Shown piece by piece: positions 7,956-16,963 of a DNA stretch of 64,000 bases. This stretch comes from Cellulophaga omnivescoria (GTDB taxonomy: Bacteria; Bacteroidota; Bacteroidia; Flavobacteriales; Flavobacteriaceae). Every line of letters begins with the position of its first letter. Position 1 is the first letter of the stretch. Below the pieces are notes generated by a model, which saw nothing but the letters and a program-made list of their open reading frames with translations, did no database searches and had not been told where the DNA came from. The translations under genes were made by a program, and so were the position numbers. Where the stretch lies: the NCBI RefSeq assembly GCF_001999725.1, contig NZ_MDDP01000051.1, positions 19,886-83,885 on the forward strand. The letters are read 5' to 3'.

Positions 7956-10328
7956 ATGAAAAAAAAGTTCCTTTTTAGCATAAGCATTTTGCTTTGCTCA
8001 CTATCAATCTACGCTCAAGAAAACAACGCGTCTACCTTAACTATTAAAGAAATTATGCAGGGTGATGCCTTTGTTGGCCACTTACCTTCTAGTCCTAAAT
8101 GGTCTCAAGACAGTAAAAGCATTTATTTTAATTGGAACACAGAAAATGCATTTAGCGACTCACTATACATATACAATTTAAACACAAAAAAAACTGCTAA
8201 AGTAGATTTTGAAACCGAATACAACCTACCTTCTACTCCAACTTTTAATTCTAAACGAACAAAAAAGGTATATGTAAAACGAGGAGACATTTTTTATACT
8301 GATGTTACTACTAACAAAACCATACAAATTACACAGACAGAAGACCGTGAAAGAAATGCCAAATTTATAGAGAACGATAGTAAAATTGCATACCAAAAAG
8401 GGCAGAATATTTATACTTGGAACACTACAACTGGCGCAACTGTACAAATCACAAATTTTACCGATAAAAAAGATAAAGAAGAGCATTTAAGTGATAAAGA
8501 TGAATGGCTACGTAATGACCAACTTGCCCTTTTTGATGTTTTAAAAGAACGCAAAGCCAAAAAAGACGCTCGTAAAAAAGCAATGGAACGCTACAAAGAA
8601 AAAGAGTTATTTTCTATATACACAAAAGGCAAATCTATTAGCAGCCAAAGTATTAGTACAGATGGTAGTTATGTAACCTATATTGCAGCCACTTACGCAA
8701 GCAACAAACGTACTACAATGCCACACTTTGTAACAGAATCTGGTTATGTAGAAAATGAAAATACACGCTCTAAGGTTGGTGACAAACCAAGCAGTTACGA
8801 GCTTCATATTTACGACATTAAAAACAAAAAAACATACCCTGTTTCTTTAGATAATTTAGAAGGTTTAGATTACATACCAGAATATACTAAAGACTACCCA
8901 AACAAAACGTACAAAAACGAAAATAGAATTGGCTACATTGTTGGCCCTATTTGGAGTGCAGATGGCAAAAAAGCTGTTTTAGATATAAGCTCTAACGATT
9001 ACAAAGACCGTTGGATAGTTCTTTTAAATCTTGCTGATGGTACCGTTACCAATTTAGACCACCAGCACGATAAAGCTTGGATTGCTGGCCCAGGTATTGG
9101 CTGGGGTAATTTAGGGTGGCTACCAGATGACAATAGTATTTGGTACCAGTCTGAAAAAACAGGCTATTCTCATTTATATAGCACTAATGTGTTAACTAAA
9201 AAAACAAAAACACTAACATCTGGTAATTTTGAAATTTACGAGCCAACTATCTCTATAGATAAAAAACGTTGGTATTTTACGGCTAATAAAAATCATCCTG
9301 GAGACAGACAATTTTACACTATGCCATTAAAAGGTGGTAAATTAACTCAACTAACTACAATGGTTGGTAATAACGAGGTTACTTTATCTCCAGATGAACG
9401 CCAAATGGCTATTTTATACTCATACAGCAATAAACCAACAGAATTATATTTACAGCCTAACCCAATAAAAAATAGAGCTAAAACTGCTCCAAAACAAATT
9501 ACAAATTCACTTACAGACAGCTTTAAAAACTACAATTGGAAAGATCCTGAAGTTATTACTTTTAATGCGGAAGATGGTGCAGAGGTTTACGCAAGGTTAT
9601 ATCAACCTAAAACAGCAACAAAAAATAAAGCCGCTGTAATTTTTGTACACGGAGCAGGTTATTTACAAAATGCACACAAATGGTGGAGCTCTTACTACAG
9701 AGAATATATGTTTCATAACATATTGGTAGATAATGGGTATACTGTGTTAGATATAGATTATAGAGGTAGTGCTGGTTACGGCAGTAAATGGCGTACAGGC
9801 ATTTACCGTCATATGGGTGGTAAAGATTTATCGGACCAAGTAGATGGCGCTAAATTACTAGTAGAAAAATACGGAATTGACAAAGATAAAATTGGAATTT
9901 ACGGAGGTTCTTATGGTGGCTTTATAACATTAATGGGAATGTTTAACGCTCCAGATACTTTTAAAGCTGGTGCTGCAATACGTTCGGTTGGCGATTGGGC
10001 TGCTTACAACCACGGCTATACTGCACGTATTTTAAATACTCCGGTTACAGATAGCATTGCTTACAGAAAAAGCTCTCCTATTTATTTTGCAGATGGTTTA
10101 AAAGGAGATTTATTAATTCTACACGGTATGGTAGATGACAACGTGCATTTTCAAGATATGGTACGTTTATCTCAGCGTCTAATAGAGTTAGAAAAAAAGA
10201 ATTGGGAAATGGCTGTGTATCCTGTAGAGCGACACGGTTTTGTAGAGCCTAGTAGCTGGACAGATGAATATACACGTATTTTTAATTTGTTTAATGAGAG
10301 TCTTTTAAACATTACCACTAAAGAATAA
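7956..10328 (+). CDS. exported S9 family (DPP IV-like) peptidase
   Basis: A 790-residue serine peptidase with a signal peptide ending at YAQ (about residue 21). The N-terminal two thirds have the repeats of a beta-propeller; the last 240 residues are the alpha/beta-hydrolase domain. The triad is Ser652 (GGSYGG), Asp727 (HGMVDDNVHF) and His760 (ERHGF). S9 enzymes of this type usually remove dipeptides after proline in the periplasm. The DUF885 gene follows five bases after the stop, so the two form an operon for peptide breakdown. Confidence 0.92.
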   Translation: MKKKFLFSISILLCSLSIYAQENNASTLTIKEIMQGDAFVGHLPSSPKWSQDSKSIYFNWNTENAFSDSLYIYNLNTKKTAKVDFETEYNLPSTPTFNSKRTKKVYVKRGDIFYTDVTTNKTIQITQTEDRERNAKFIENDSKIAYQKGQNIYTWNTTTGATVQITNFTDKKDKEEHLSDKDEWLRNDQLALFDVLKERKAKKDARKKAMERYKEKELFSIYTKGKSISSQSISTDGSYVTYIAATYASNKRTTMPHFVTESGYVENENTRSKVGDKPSSYELHIYDIKNKKTYPVSLDNLEGLDYIPEYTKDYPNKTYKNENRIGYIVGPIWSADGKKAVLDISSNDYKDRWIVLLNLADGTVTNLDHQHDKAWIAGPGIGWGNLGWLPDDNSIWYQSEKTGYSHLYSTNVLTKKTKTLTSGNFEIYEPTISIDKKRWYFTANKNHPGDRQFYTMPLKGGKLTQLTTMVGNNEVTLSPDERQMAILYSYSNKPTELYLQPNPIKNRAKTAPKQITNSLTDSFKNYNWKDPEVITFNAEDGAEVYARLYQPKTATKNKAAVIFVHGAGYLQNAHKWWSSYYREYMFHNILVDNGYTVLDIDYRGSAGYGSKWRTGIYRHMGGKDLSDQVDGAKLLVEKYGIDKDKIGIYGGSYGGFITLMGMFNAPDTFKAGAAIRSVGDWAAYNHGYTARILNTPVTDSIAYRKSSPIYFADGLKGDLLILHGMVDDNVHFQDMVRLSQRLIELEKKNWEMAVYPVERHGFVEPSSWTDEYTRIFNLFNESLLNITTKE

Positions 10329-10333
10329 CACTT

Positions 10334-11629
10334 ATGAAAAATAAAATAGTAGCCTTATTTGCTGTAATAGCATTAGGATCTTGTAGTAAACCACCAGAAA
10401 AACCTAAAATGAATGCTTTAGCAGAAGATTACGTAAAACTGGTTTTAGAAGTGGGACAATATAATAGCGATTTTGTTGATGCTTATTACGGTCCAGAAGA
10501 ATGGAAACCAACCTCAGCTAAATTAGACACCATACCTGCTTCAGATTTTATTGCCAGAGCCAATATATTAATAGAAAGCGCTAATTTGGTAGATACAACT
10601 GCTTTTTCTAGTATTGAAACCGCAAGACATACGATGTTTAAAAAGCAACTAACTGCAGTTAAAACCAAGTTAGAGATGCTGGCAGGTAAAACCTATAGTT
10701 TTGATGAAGAAGCTAAACTTTTGTATGATGCAGAACCACCACATTTTACAGAAGAACACTTTAACAAACTTATTGCCGCACTTGAAGAAGAGTTGCCTGG
10801 GGATAAAGATTTAGCCACAAGGTATGCTGCTTTTGAACAGCAATTTATAATACCAAAAGATAAGTTAGATACTGTTTTTAGAGTAGCGATAACAGAAGCA
10901 AGAAAAAGAACAAATCACCATTTTAAATTACCGCAGAATGAAGATTTTGTGCTAGAATATGTAAACAACAAAAGCTGGTCTGGTTACAATTATTACCAAG
11001 GAAAAAGTAAAAGTTTAATACAGATAAATACCGATTTTCCAATTTTTATTCAGCGTGCAATAGACTTAGCTTGCCACGAAGGTTATCCTGGTCACCACGT
11101 ATTTAATGCGCTATTAGAACAAAATTTAGTTGATGCCAAAGGATGGAAAGAATTTTCGGTATACCCATTGTTCTCTCCACAATCTTTAATAGCAGAAGGT
11201 AGTGCAAACTATGGTATAGATGTAGCATTCCCCGGTGAAGAACGTGTTGCTTTTGAAAAAGAAGTACTTTTCCCTATTGCAGGTTTAGATGCAAGCAAGG
11301 CCGATAAATACTATAAAATTCTAGGATTAATAGGTAAGCTGAATTACGCAGGTAATGAAGCTGCCAGAAAATATTTAAACGGAGAAATTTCTAGAGAAGA
11401 AGCTGCTAAATGGCTAGAAAAATATTTATTTTACGCGCCAGACAGAGCATTGCAACGCACACGTTTTATAGACCAATACCGTAGCTATGTTATAAACTAT
11501 AATTTAGGTAAAGACCTAGTTGCAGACTATGTAAAAGCTAAAGGTGGTACTGTAGACCAACCAGAAAAACGCTGGGCTGTTTTTAAAGAGCTATTAAGCA
11601 ACCCACATACAGCAAGTAGTTTGAAGTAG
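10334..11629 (+). CDS. DUF885 lipoprotein, probable metallopeptidase
   Basis: A 431-residue lipoprotein (lipobox LGSC, Cys17) of the DUF885 family. The key motif is CHEGYPGHH, with His248, Glu249, His254 and His255: a zinc-site-like HE plus HH arrangement that is not the standard HExxH. SANYGIDVAFP after it may give a further ligand. Members are thought to be metal-dependent peptidases, but the activity here is inferred. Five bases after the S9 peptidase gene, so probably one operon. Confidence 0.8.
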   Translation: MKNKIVALFAVIALGSCSKPPEKPKMNALAEDYVKLVLEVGQYNSDFVDAYYGPEEWKPTSAKLDTIPASDFIARANILIESANLVDTTAFSSIETARHTMFKKQLTAVKTKLEMLAGKTYSFDEEAKLLYDAEPPHFTEEHFNKLIAALEEELPGDKDLATRYAAFEQQFIIPKDKLDTVFRVAITEARKRTNHHFKLPQNEDFVLEYVNNKSWSGYNYYQGKSKSLIQINTDFPIFIQRAIDLACHEGYPGHHVFNALLEQNLVDAKGWKEFSVYPLFSPQSLIAEGSANYGIDVAFPGEERVAFEKEVLFPIAGLDASKADKYYKILGLIGKLNYAGNEAARKYLNGEISREEAAKWLEKYLFYAPDRALQRTRFIDQYRSYVINYNLGKDLVADYVKAKGGTVDQPEKRWAVFKELLSNPHTASSLK

Positions 11630-11635
11630 AGTTAA

Positions 11636-12421
11636 ATGGAAAATCCTTATAAGAAACATCTAGATATTTTATATGATAGATTATTAGTTTATAGACAAAT
11701 ATCTTTAAGAATAAATGACGTTCTAAAATCAGATGTTGAAAAATATAATAAAGAAAAAGCTTCACTTAGTCTTAGCTCTTCTTTATTAATAGTTGATTGG
11801 AGTGACAAAAAAAGGGCTGCCCGAATTCCAACAAACTCTTTTAAAAAAATAACCAGAGAAACTTATAGTGATGAAATAGAAAAAATATTATCACTAAAAT
11901 TTTGTCTTCTATATTCTCAATCTTTCGAGGCTTTAGAAACTTTTCTCAAGGATTTTATTTATATTAAATCCAATAAAGATAAAGTCTTTAAACAGAAAGT
12001 AATCAAAAAGCTAAAAAAAGGGCTTATTTTCAATCGAGAAAATATTCCGACTGGAAAAGACCTATATAGTTTACTAAAAGAAGCAGGTAAAGATACATTT
12101 AAAGAATACTCAAAAAGTAATATTGTAAAGACTGGATATAATGAATTTTGGACTATACTTTCAGAAACCAGACACGCTATAACACATACTCAATGCCAAA
12201 TAAAAAAGAGTAAAATTAACAAATCACAAACTCATTTTAAAGTTTTTGAAATGTTGTTTAATTACTCCTATATTAACGAAGAAGAAATATTAATACAACT
12301 AGATTATTTAAAGTTCTTTAAAACAATAGAATATATTTCTAGTTATGCCTTTCAAATTTTCAAAACTATTTCAATAGAAGAAAAAATTGATTGGAAAATA
12401 TATGAACAAAACGCTACTTAA
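11636..12421 (+). CDS. hypothetical protein with HEPN-like Rx4H motif
   Basis: A 261-residue, helix-rich, Lys-rich protein without signal peptide or membrane segment. I do not recognise a named family. ETRHAITHT holds Arg179 and His184 in the R-polar-x3-H pattern of HEPN domains, many of which are RNases of toxin or defence systems; LLYSQSFEALETFLKDF (92-108) looks like the preceding HEPN helix. Codon use is more AT-rich than in the neighbours. It sits six bases after the DUF885 stop and overlaps the end of aat by 8 bases. No antitoxin-like partner is next to it. The HEPN call is inference. Confidence 0.5.
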   Translation: MENPYKKHLDILYDRLLVYRQISLRINDVLKSDVEKYNKEKASLSLSSSLLIVDWSDKKRAARIPTNSFKKITRETYSDEIEKILSLKFCLLYSQSFEALETFLKDFIYIKSNKDKVFKQKVIKKLKKGLIFNRENIPTGKDLYSLLKEAGKDTFKEYSKSNIVKTGYNEFWTILSETRHAITHTQCQIKKSKINKSQTHFKVFEMLFNYSYINEEEILIQLDYLKFFKTIEYISSYAFQIFKTISIEEKIDWKIYEQNAT

Positions 12422-13058
12422 TAAACTCCATAAAATCATCCCTATCTATTTCTCTGGCACCTAAACTTTCTAGGTGCTGGGTATAGACTTGGCAATCTAT
12501 AAGTTTGTAATTGTTGGCTTCCATTTCTTGTACCATTGTTATAAAACCATATTTAGATGCATTGCTAACATCACTAAACATACTTTCTCCACAAAACACA
12601 GTACCTAAATCTATGCCGTACAAACCACCTACCAACTGGTTGTTTAACCAAACCTCGTAAGAGTGCGCAAATTTTTTTTCATGTAGTTCTATATATGCGT
12701 TTTGCATATTTTGGGTAATCCACGTGCCTGGCTGCCCGTCTCTTGTTACAGTAGCACAACGGCGAATTACTTCTTCAAATTTTTTATTTTTTGTAACAGT
12801 AAAAGCTTCATTGCGTAAAAGCTTACGCATACTTTTGGAAACTTTTAATTCTTGCGGAAACAATACCATTCTTGGGTCTGGACTCCACCAAAGTGGCAAT
12901 CTATCATCATCAAACCAAGGAAAAATTCCGCTTTTATAGGCAAGTTGTAATCGTTCTACAGATAAATCTCCTCCAGCCGCTAACAAACCTTCTTCATTAG
13001 CTGTATGTACTGGAGGAAACTCTAACTTATCTGTTAAATAATATATTGGATTTACCAT
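12414..13058 (-). CDS. aat: leucyl/phenylalanyl-tRNA--protein transferase
   Basis: Adds Leu or Phe to proteins with N-terminal Lys or Arg, marking them for ClpAP/S degradation. The pattern is clear: AAGGDLSVERLQLAYKSGIF, WFDDDRLPLWWSPDPRMVL and LIDCQVYTQHLESLGA. Length (214) is normal. It follows the DUF3127 gene by five bases and is last in the flavin reductase-DUF3127-aat operon. Confidence 0.95.
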   Translation of the reverse strand: MVNPIYYLTDKLEFPPVHTANEEGLLAAGGDLSVERLQLAYKSGIFPWFDDDRLPLWWSPDPRMVLFPQELKVSKSMRKLLRNEAFTVTKNKKFEEVIRRCATVTRDGQPGTWITQNMQNAYIELHEKKFAHSYEVWLNNQLVGGLYGIDLGTVFCGESMFSDVSNASKYGFITMVQEMEANNYKLIDCQVYTQHLESLGAREIDRDDFMEFIK

Positions 13059-13063
13059 TTAAC

Positions 13064-13447
13064 CTAGAAAGGCAAATCATCGTGATCTTCTTCATTTAAA
13101 TTATCAGCAGGCTCAAAAGCTTGTGCTGGCGCAGCTGGTGGTATTCCTGCATCTCCGCTTGGAGCAGCTTGTTGTAAGTTTTCTATTCTCCAACCTTGTA
13201 TAGAGTTAAAATATTTTGTTTCTCCTTGTGGGTTAACCCATTCTCTACCTCTTAAGTTAATGCTAATTTTTACTGGCTGTCCAACACTATACCCGTTTAA
13301 CAAATCGCATTTATCCTGAACAAACTCTACCATTATATGTTGTGGATACTGCTCCTCTGTTGTAACAACTATTTCTCTTTTTCTAAATCCGTTACTTCCA
13401 AAAGTCTGAGTTTCCCCAACCATTTTTACTTTTCCTTGTACTTCCAT
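13064..13447 (-). CDS. DUF3127 OB-fold protein
   Basis: A 127-residue protein of the DUF3127 family. The first 95 residues look like an SSB-type OB fold (KVKMVGETQTFG, REIVVTTEEQYP, KISINLRGREW); the tail is acidic and ends in DDLPF, like the tip of SSB. That suggests binding of nucleic acid or of SSB-interacting proteins, but no role is proven. It lies between the flavin reductase gene (39 bases upstream) and aat. Confidence 0.75.
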   Translation of the reverse strand: MEVQGKVKMVGETQTFGSNGFRKREIVVTTEEQYPQHIMVEFVQDKCDLLNGYSVGQPVKISINLRGREWVNPQGETKYFNSIQGWRIENLQQAAPSGDAGIPPAAPAQAFEPADNLNEEDHDDLPF

Positions 13448-13486
13448 CTTAAATTAGTTTCTTATGCGTGTTTATTAATTGAGTTC

Positions 13487-14383
13487 TTATTCTATTATAT
13501 CTATACCTGCTAATAATAATTTTAATGCGCCCAATGGGTTGTTATTAAAAATATATTCTTTAGCTTTTAATTGCAGCTGTACACTATCATTAGTTGCTAG
13601 TGTTGCTTGTGCATCTTCATTTTCATTAACAAATTGTTGTGCACTTTTAGTTGTTGGTAAAACTTCTATATTACCTAACAAACCTAAATCATTACCAGAT
13701 AACAACTTACTGTTTTTAATTTTATCTGGCAAACTATCTATACCTATTCCTAAGGTAGATAACGGTTTAGGCACTTCAAACATACCTTCTTTTGCTCTGC
13801 TGTACCAATTACCTCCCATACGGGCAACCAAATCTATTTTATGTTGGTCTATGCTACCGTTTTTATCTAATATTGTACTATCTACGTGTACTTTTACAAC
13901 CTCACAAAACACTAAATTACCTGCACCACCTTCTGTACCTAAAGCTTCTACTTTAGTAACTTTACACTCAAACTGCACCGGAGATTCTGCCACTCTAAAT
14001 GGTGTAACAATATCAGACTTTAACATTGTTAAACCAGCTTTTTTAAACTCGTTTACCCCAACTGCATATTCTGTACTAGACAAAGACATTTGTTGTACAA
14101 TAGCATAATTAACAATATTTACTACAACTTCTTTGGTCTCTAAAACATTCTCTAATGTGTGTTTTGTTGTATTATTTCTAACACGCCTAGCAGGAGAAAA
14201 AATTAGTATTGGCGGGTTTGCACTAAATACATTAAAAAAGCTAAAAGGAGATAAGTTAGGATTACCATCTTTATCTACCGTGCTAGCAAATGCAATAGGT
14301 CTAGGGCCAACAGCGCCTAAAAGATAGCCGTGCAATTTAGCCGTTGTAACCTCGTTTGGTACTATAGAAATTGTTTTTTTCAT
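13487..14383 (-). CDS. flavin reductase family protein
   Basis: An FMN-binding split-barrel protein of 298 residues. GPRPIAFASTVDKDGNPNL and SPFSFFNVFSANPPILIFS form the flavin reductase core, in which NAD(P)H reduces bound or free FMN. About 100 residues after the core are not part of the common domain. I chose the ATG at 14383 over the in-frame TTG at 14392 because the promoter -7 box overlaps the latter. First gene of an operon with DUF3127 and aat. Confidence 0.85.
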   Translation of the reverse strand: MKKTISIVPNEVTTAKLHGYLLGAVGPRPIAFASTVDKDGNPNLSPFSFFNVFSANPPILIFSPARRVRNNTTKHTLENVLETKEVVVNIVNYAIVQQMSLSSTEYAVGVNEFKKAGLTMLKSDIVTPFRVAESPVQFECKVTKVEALGTEGGAGNLVFCEVVKVHVDSTILDKNGSIDQHKIDLVARMGGNWYSRAKEGMFEVPKPLSTLGIGIDSLPDKIKNSKLLSGNDLGLLGNIEVLPTTKSAQQFVNENEDAQATLATNDSVQLQLKAKEYIFNNNPLGALKLLLAGIDIIE

Positions 14384-14389
14384 AGAATG

Positions 14390-14397
14390 CAAAGGTA
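14390..14397 (-). promoter_or_regulatory. promoter -7 box close to the flavin reductase start
   Basis: TACCTTTG on the minus strand, six bases from the ATG at 14383. A TTG lies 23 bases further upstream. The transcript should start about at the ATG. Confidence 0.6.
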
Positions 14398-14489
14398 CAT
14401 AATTTGTCCGCTATTTAAAACAAGATGGCAAGATAGAAATACCAAATGTGCATTATATTACGTTATCTTTAAACCCAAGAATTGGAACA

Positions 14490-15638
14490 ATGAATTTTAA
14501 TCCAAAAAACAAAACTATAAACATTTCCTTAATGGTGGGCGCTTTCTTTATTGTGAGCCTAATTTTATGGAATACAAATAGTTTTTTTGAGCAATTTAAG
14601 AAAGAAGAACGCCACAAAATGGAAATATGGGCCACAGCCCAAACCGAGTTTCGTAACTCTTCACAAACGGAAGATTTAGGAGATTTACATTTAAAAATTT
14701 TTCAGAACAATACCTCTACACCAATGATTTTAGTAAACAAGAGTGGCACTTTTAACGCCAAAAACATAGAAGGCAAAAAAATAAAAGATACTGCTTTTAT
14801 AAAGCAAAAAATAGAAGATTTTAAAAAAGAAAACTCTCCTATTTTAATGACCCATAAAGGAGAATTAATTGCTACCCTTTATTATGGCAATTCTGAAGTT
14901 TTAAATAATTTAAAATATTACCCTTTAGCGTTATTGCTAATTATATTTTTATTTGGTGCTGTAATTTTCTTTTTCTTTAAAACCAATAAAGCATCTGAAC
15001 AAAGTAAACTTTGGGCAGGTATGGCTAAGGAAACAGCACACCAAATTGGTACTCCGCTTACCTCTCTTTTGGGGTGGAATGAACTTTTAAAAGATGAAAA
15101 CATAAATCCAGAAATATCTGTAGAGATAGAAAAAGACATTTCTAGATTACAAACTATAACAGACAGGTTTTCTAATATTGGATCTTTACCAAAGCTTGAA
15201 GAAAAAGATATTGTTGCAGAAACCAAAAGTGCTTTTGACTATTTAAAAAGAAGAAGCTCAAAACTAATTCAGTTTTCTTTTGATAGTAAGGTAGATAAGT
15301 TACCTGTTATGCTTAATAAACCCCTGTATAACTGGACTATTGAAAACTTGGTTAAAAACGGTATTGATGCAATGCGGGGTAAAGGACATATTGCTATAGA
15401 AATTATTCCAGCAGGTAATTTTGTAAATATTTTAGTATCAGATACAGGACACGGAATACCTAAAGGAAACTATGCTTCTATATTTAATCCAGGACACACA
15501 TCTAAGCGACGTGGTTGGGGTTTAGGGCTGTCTTTAGTTAAAAGAATTGTAGAAGAATACCACAACGGTAAAGTAAAAGTGTTATCTTCGGGTAAAGATG
15601 GCACTGTAATGCAGATTTCGTTAAAAATTAAAGTTTAA
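14490..15638 (+). CDS. sensor histidine kinase
   Basis: A membrane kinase of 382 residues. Transmembrane helices at about 11-27 and 144-163 frame a periplasmic sensor loop. The phosphate acceptor is His184 in AHQIGTPLTSLLGW; the ATP domain has the N box (ENLVKNGIDAM, 285-295), DTGHGIP (318-324) and RGWGLGLSLV (341-350). No response regulator lies next to it, so it is an orphan. I prefer the ATG at 14490; a GTG at 14448 would add 14 residues. The stop is two bases before the next gene. Confidence 0.9.
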   Translation: MNFNPKNKTINISLMVGAFFIVSLILWNTNSFFEQFKKEERHKMEIWATAQTEFRNSSQTEDLGDLHLKIFQNNTSTPMILVNKSGTFNAKNIEGKKIKDTAFIKQKIEDFKKENSPILMTHKGELIATLYYGNSEVLNNLKYYPLALLLIIFLFGAVIFFFFKTNKASEQSKLWAGMAKETAHQIGTPLTSLLGWNELLKDENINPEISVEIEKDISRLQTITDRFSNIGSLPKLEEKDIVAETKSAFDYLKRRSSKLIQFSFDSKVDKLPVMLNKPLYNWTIENLVKNGIDAMRGKGHIAIEIIPAGNFVNILVSDTGHGIPKGNYASIFNPGHTSKRRGWGLGLSLVKRIVEEYHNGKVKVLSSGKDGTVMQISLKIKV

Positions 15639-15640
15639 CT

Positions 15641-15997
15641 ATGTCTAAGGAGAAATTAGTAGTACTTAAAGAAGCTAATATAAAAAATAACTGTCCAGAA
15701 TGTTTTCATAATGAGCTTACAGTTACTTTTTATCAAAAGCAAAAGTTTGGTAAATTTATACACAAAACCACTAACGAGGTAAGCAATGATATAAAATGTG
15801 ATAGATGCCACTGTACCATTTACCCTATAAATTGGACAGACGATATAGAGCGATCTTTTAATTACTACCAAAAACTAGCCGTACCACACAAAACAAGTGT
15901 AAAATTTACTTCTTTATTTTATATAGTAGCACTTACACTAATTGCCTTAGTTGGTATAGCCGTTTATGTATTTACCCAAAAAATTATTGAATTTTAG
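15641..15997 (+). CDS. small zinc-ribbon membrane protein
   Basis: A 118-residue protein with two cysteine pairs, CPEC (about 18-21) and CDRC (about 53-56), in the layout of a zinc ribbon, and one C-terminal membrane helix (about 90-112). The ribbon probably faces the cytoplasm. Family and role are unknown. It is co-transcribed with the histidine kinase (two-base gap), so a part in its signalling is possible. The 3' end overlaps the HIT gene by 14 bases. Confidence 0.7.
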   Translation: MSKEKLVVLKEANIKNNCPECFHNELTVTFYQKQKFGKFIHKTTNEVSNDIKCDRCHCTIYPINWTDDIERSFNYYQKLAVPHKTSVKFTSLFYIVALTLIALVGIAVYVFTQKIIEF

Positions 15998-16376
15998 CCG
16001 CTATTGCTGCTGCCAGATCTGTAAACTCTTCTTTAGTTACCATTGCTTTAGTTTTAAAGGATGCATCTGCCATAGAATTTAATGGTATTAAATGTACGTG
16101 CACGTGTGGCACCTCTAACCCAATAACAGACAGACCAACACGGTTACAAGGTATTACCGCCTCTATAGCTTTGCCTACTTTTCTAGAAAAAGCCATTAAG
16201 CCCATATAAGTTTCTTCGTCTAAATCTAAAATTTTATCAACCTCTTTTTTGGGCACACATAGCGTATGCCCTTTGGCATTAGGGTTAATATCTAAAAAAG
16301 CAAAATAATTAGCATCTTCTGCCACCTTGTAACAAGGGATTTCACCATTTATTATTTTAGTAAAAATAGATGCCAT
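15984..16376 (-). CDS. HIT family nucleotide hydrolase
   Basis: A histidine-triad protein of 130 residues, like HinT, which hydrolyses purine nucleoside phosphoramidates or related nucleotides. The triad HVHVHLIP (91-98) is intact and the N-terminal FTKIINGEIPCYKV is typical. It is coupled to greA: the two genes share base 16376 (TAATG). The end overlaps the convergent zinc-ribbon gene. Confidence 0.92.
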   Translation of the reverse strand: MASIFTKIINGEIPCYKVAEDANYFAFLDINPNAKGHTLCVPKKEVDKILDLDEETYMGLMAFSRKVGKAIEAVIPCNRVGLSVIGLEVPHVHVHLIPLNSMADASFKTKAMVTKEEFTDLAAAIAAKIQ

Positions 16377-16852
16377 TATGCTCTAGTTATTTCTAAAATT
16401 GTAAGTTTAATTTTTCCATTAGGCACTGCAATTTCTGCTTCATCACCCACACTTTTACCCAATAAACCCTTACCAATTGGAGAATTTACAGATATTTTAC
16501 CTGTTTTTAAGTCGGCTTCACTTTCTGCAACTAAGGTATATTTCATTTCCATACCGTTAGATTGATTTTTCAATTTAACTGTAGATAAAACTAGCACCTT
16601 AGATGTATCTAACTGAGACTCATCAATAATTCTGGCTCCAGCCACAATTTCTTCTAATTTAGAAATTTTAAGCTCTAATAAACCTTGTGCCTCTTTGGCT
16701 GCATCATACTCAGCATTCTCAGATAAATCTCCTTTATCTCTAGCCTCTGCAATTGCTTGTGACGCCTTTGGGCGCTCTATGTCCTTAAGCTGATTAAGCT
16801 CGTCTTTTAACTTTTTTAAACCTTCTGCGGTATAATAAGATACGTTACTCAT
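16376..16852 (-). CDS. greA: transcription elongation factor GreA
   Basis: GreA enters the secondary channel of RNA polymerase and triggers cleavage of backtracked RNA. The 158-residue length is standard: an N-terminal coiled coil with the acidic tip (DLSENAEYDAAKE, about 43-55) and a C-terminal FKBP-like domain (INSPIGKGLLGK region). First gene of a two-gene operon with HIT. Its leader has a hairpin right at the predicted start of transcription. Confidence 0.96.
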   Translation of the reverse strand: MSNVSYYTAEGLKKLKDELNQLKDIERPKASQAIAEARDKGDLSENAEYDAAKEAQGLLELKISKLEEIVAGARIIDESQLDTSKVLVLSTVKLKNQSNGMEMKYTLVAESEADLKTGKISVNSPIGKGLLGKSVGDEAEIAVPNGKIKLTILEITRA

Positions 16853-16876
16853 AACATGATCGTTTTATAAATAAGA

Positions 16877-16902
16877 AAATCCTCTTATTTCTAGAGGATT
16901 TT
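16877..16902 (-). promoter_or_regulatory. hairpin at the 5' end of the greA leader
   Basis: A 10-bp perfect stem (AAAATCCTCT, 16877-16886, with 16893-16902) lies at the predicted greA transcription start, on the minus strand, and is followed there by a T-rich CTTATTTAT. It could be a stabilising 5' hairpin or a weak attenuator. Confidence 0.55.
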
Positions 16903-16905
16903 ATA

Positions 16906-16913
16906 CAAATATA
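16906..16913 (-). promoter_or_regulatory. promoter -7 box of greA
   Basis: TATATTTG on the minus strand, 53 bases upstream of the greA ATG. No -33 TTG at the normal spacing. Confidence 0.6.
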
Positions 16914-16963
16914 CATAATTTTTGTTCACATTTGCTGTTGTATTAGTACTAAGAAAACATATT

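Noticed and set aside
13479..14108. Long open frame on the + strand opposite the flavin reductase gene
   Set aside because: It is antisense to a clear flavin reductase, rich in Ser and Leu as expected for a mirror frame, and has no promoter or family-like motif.
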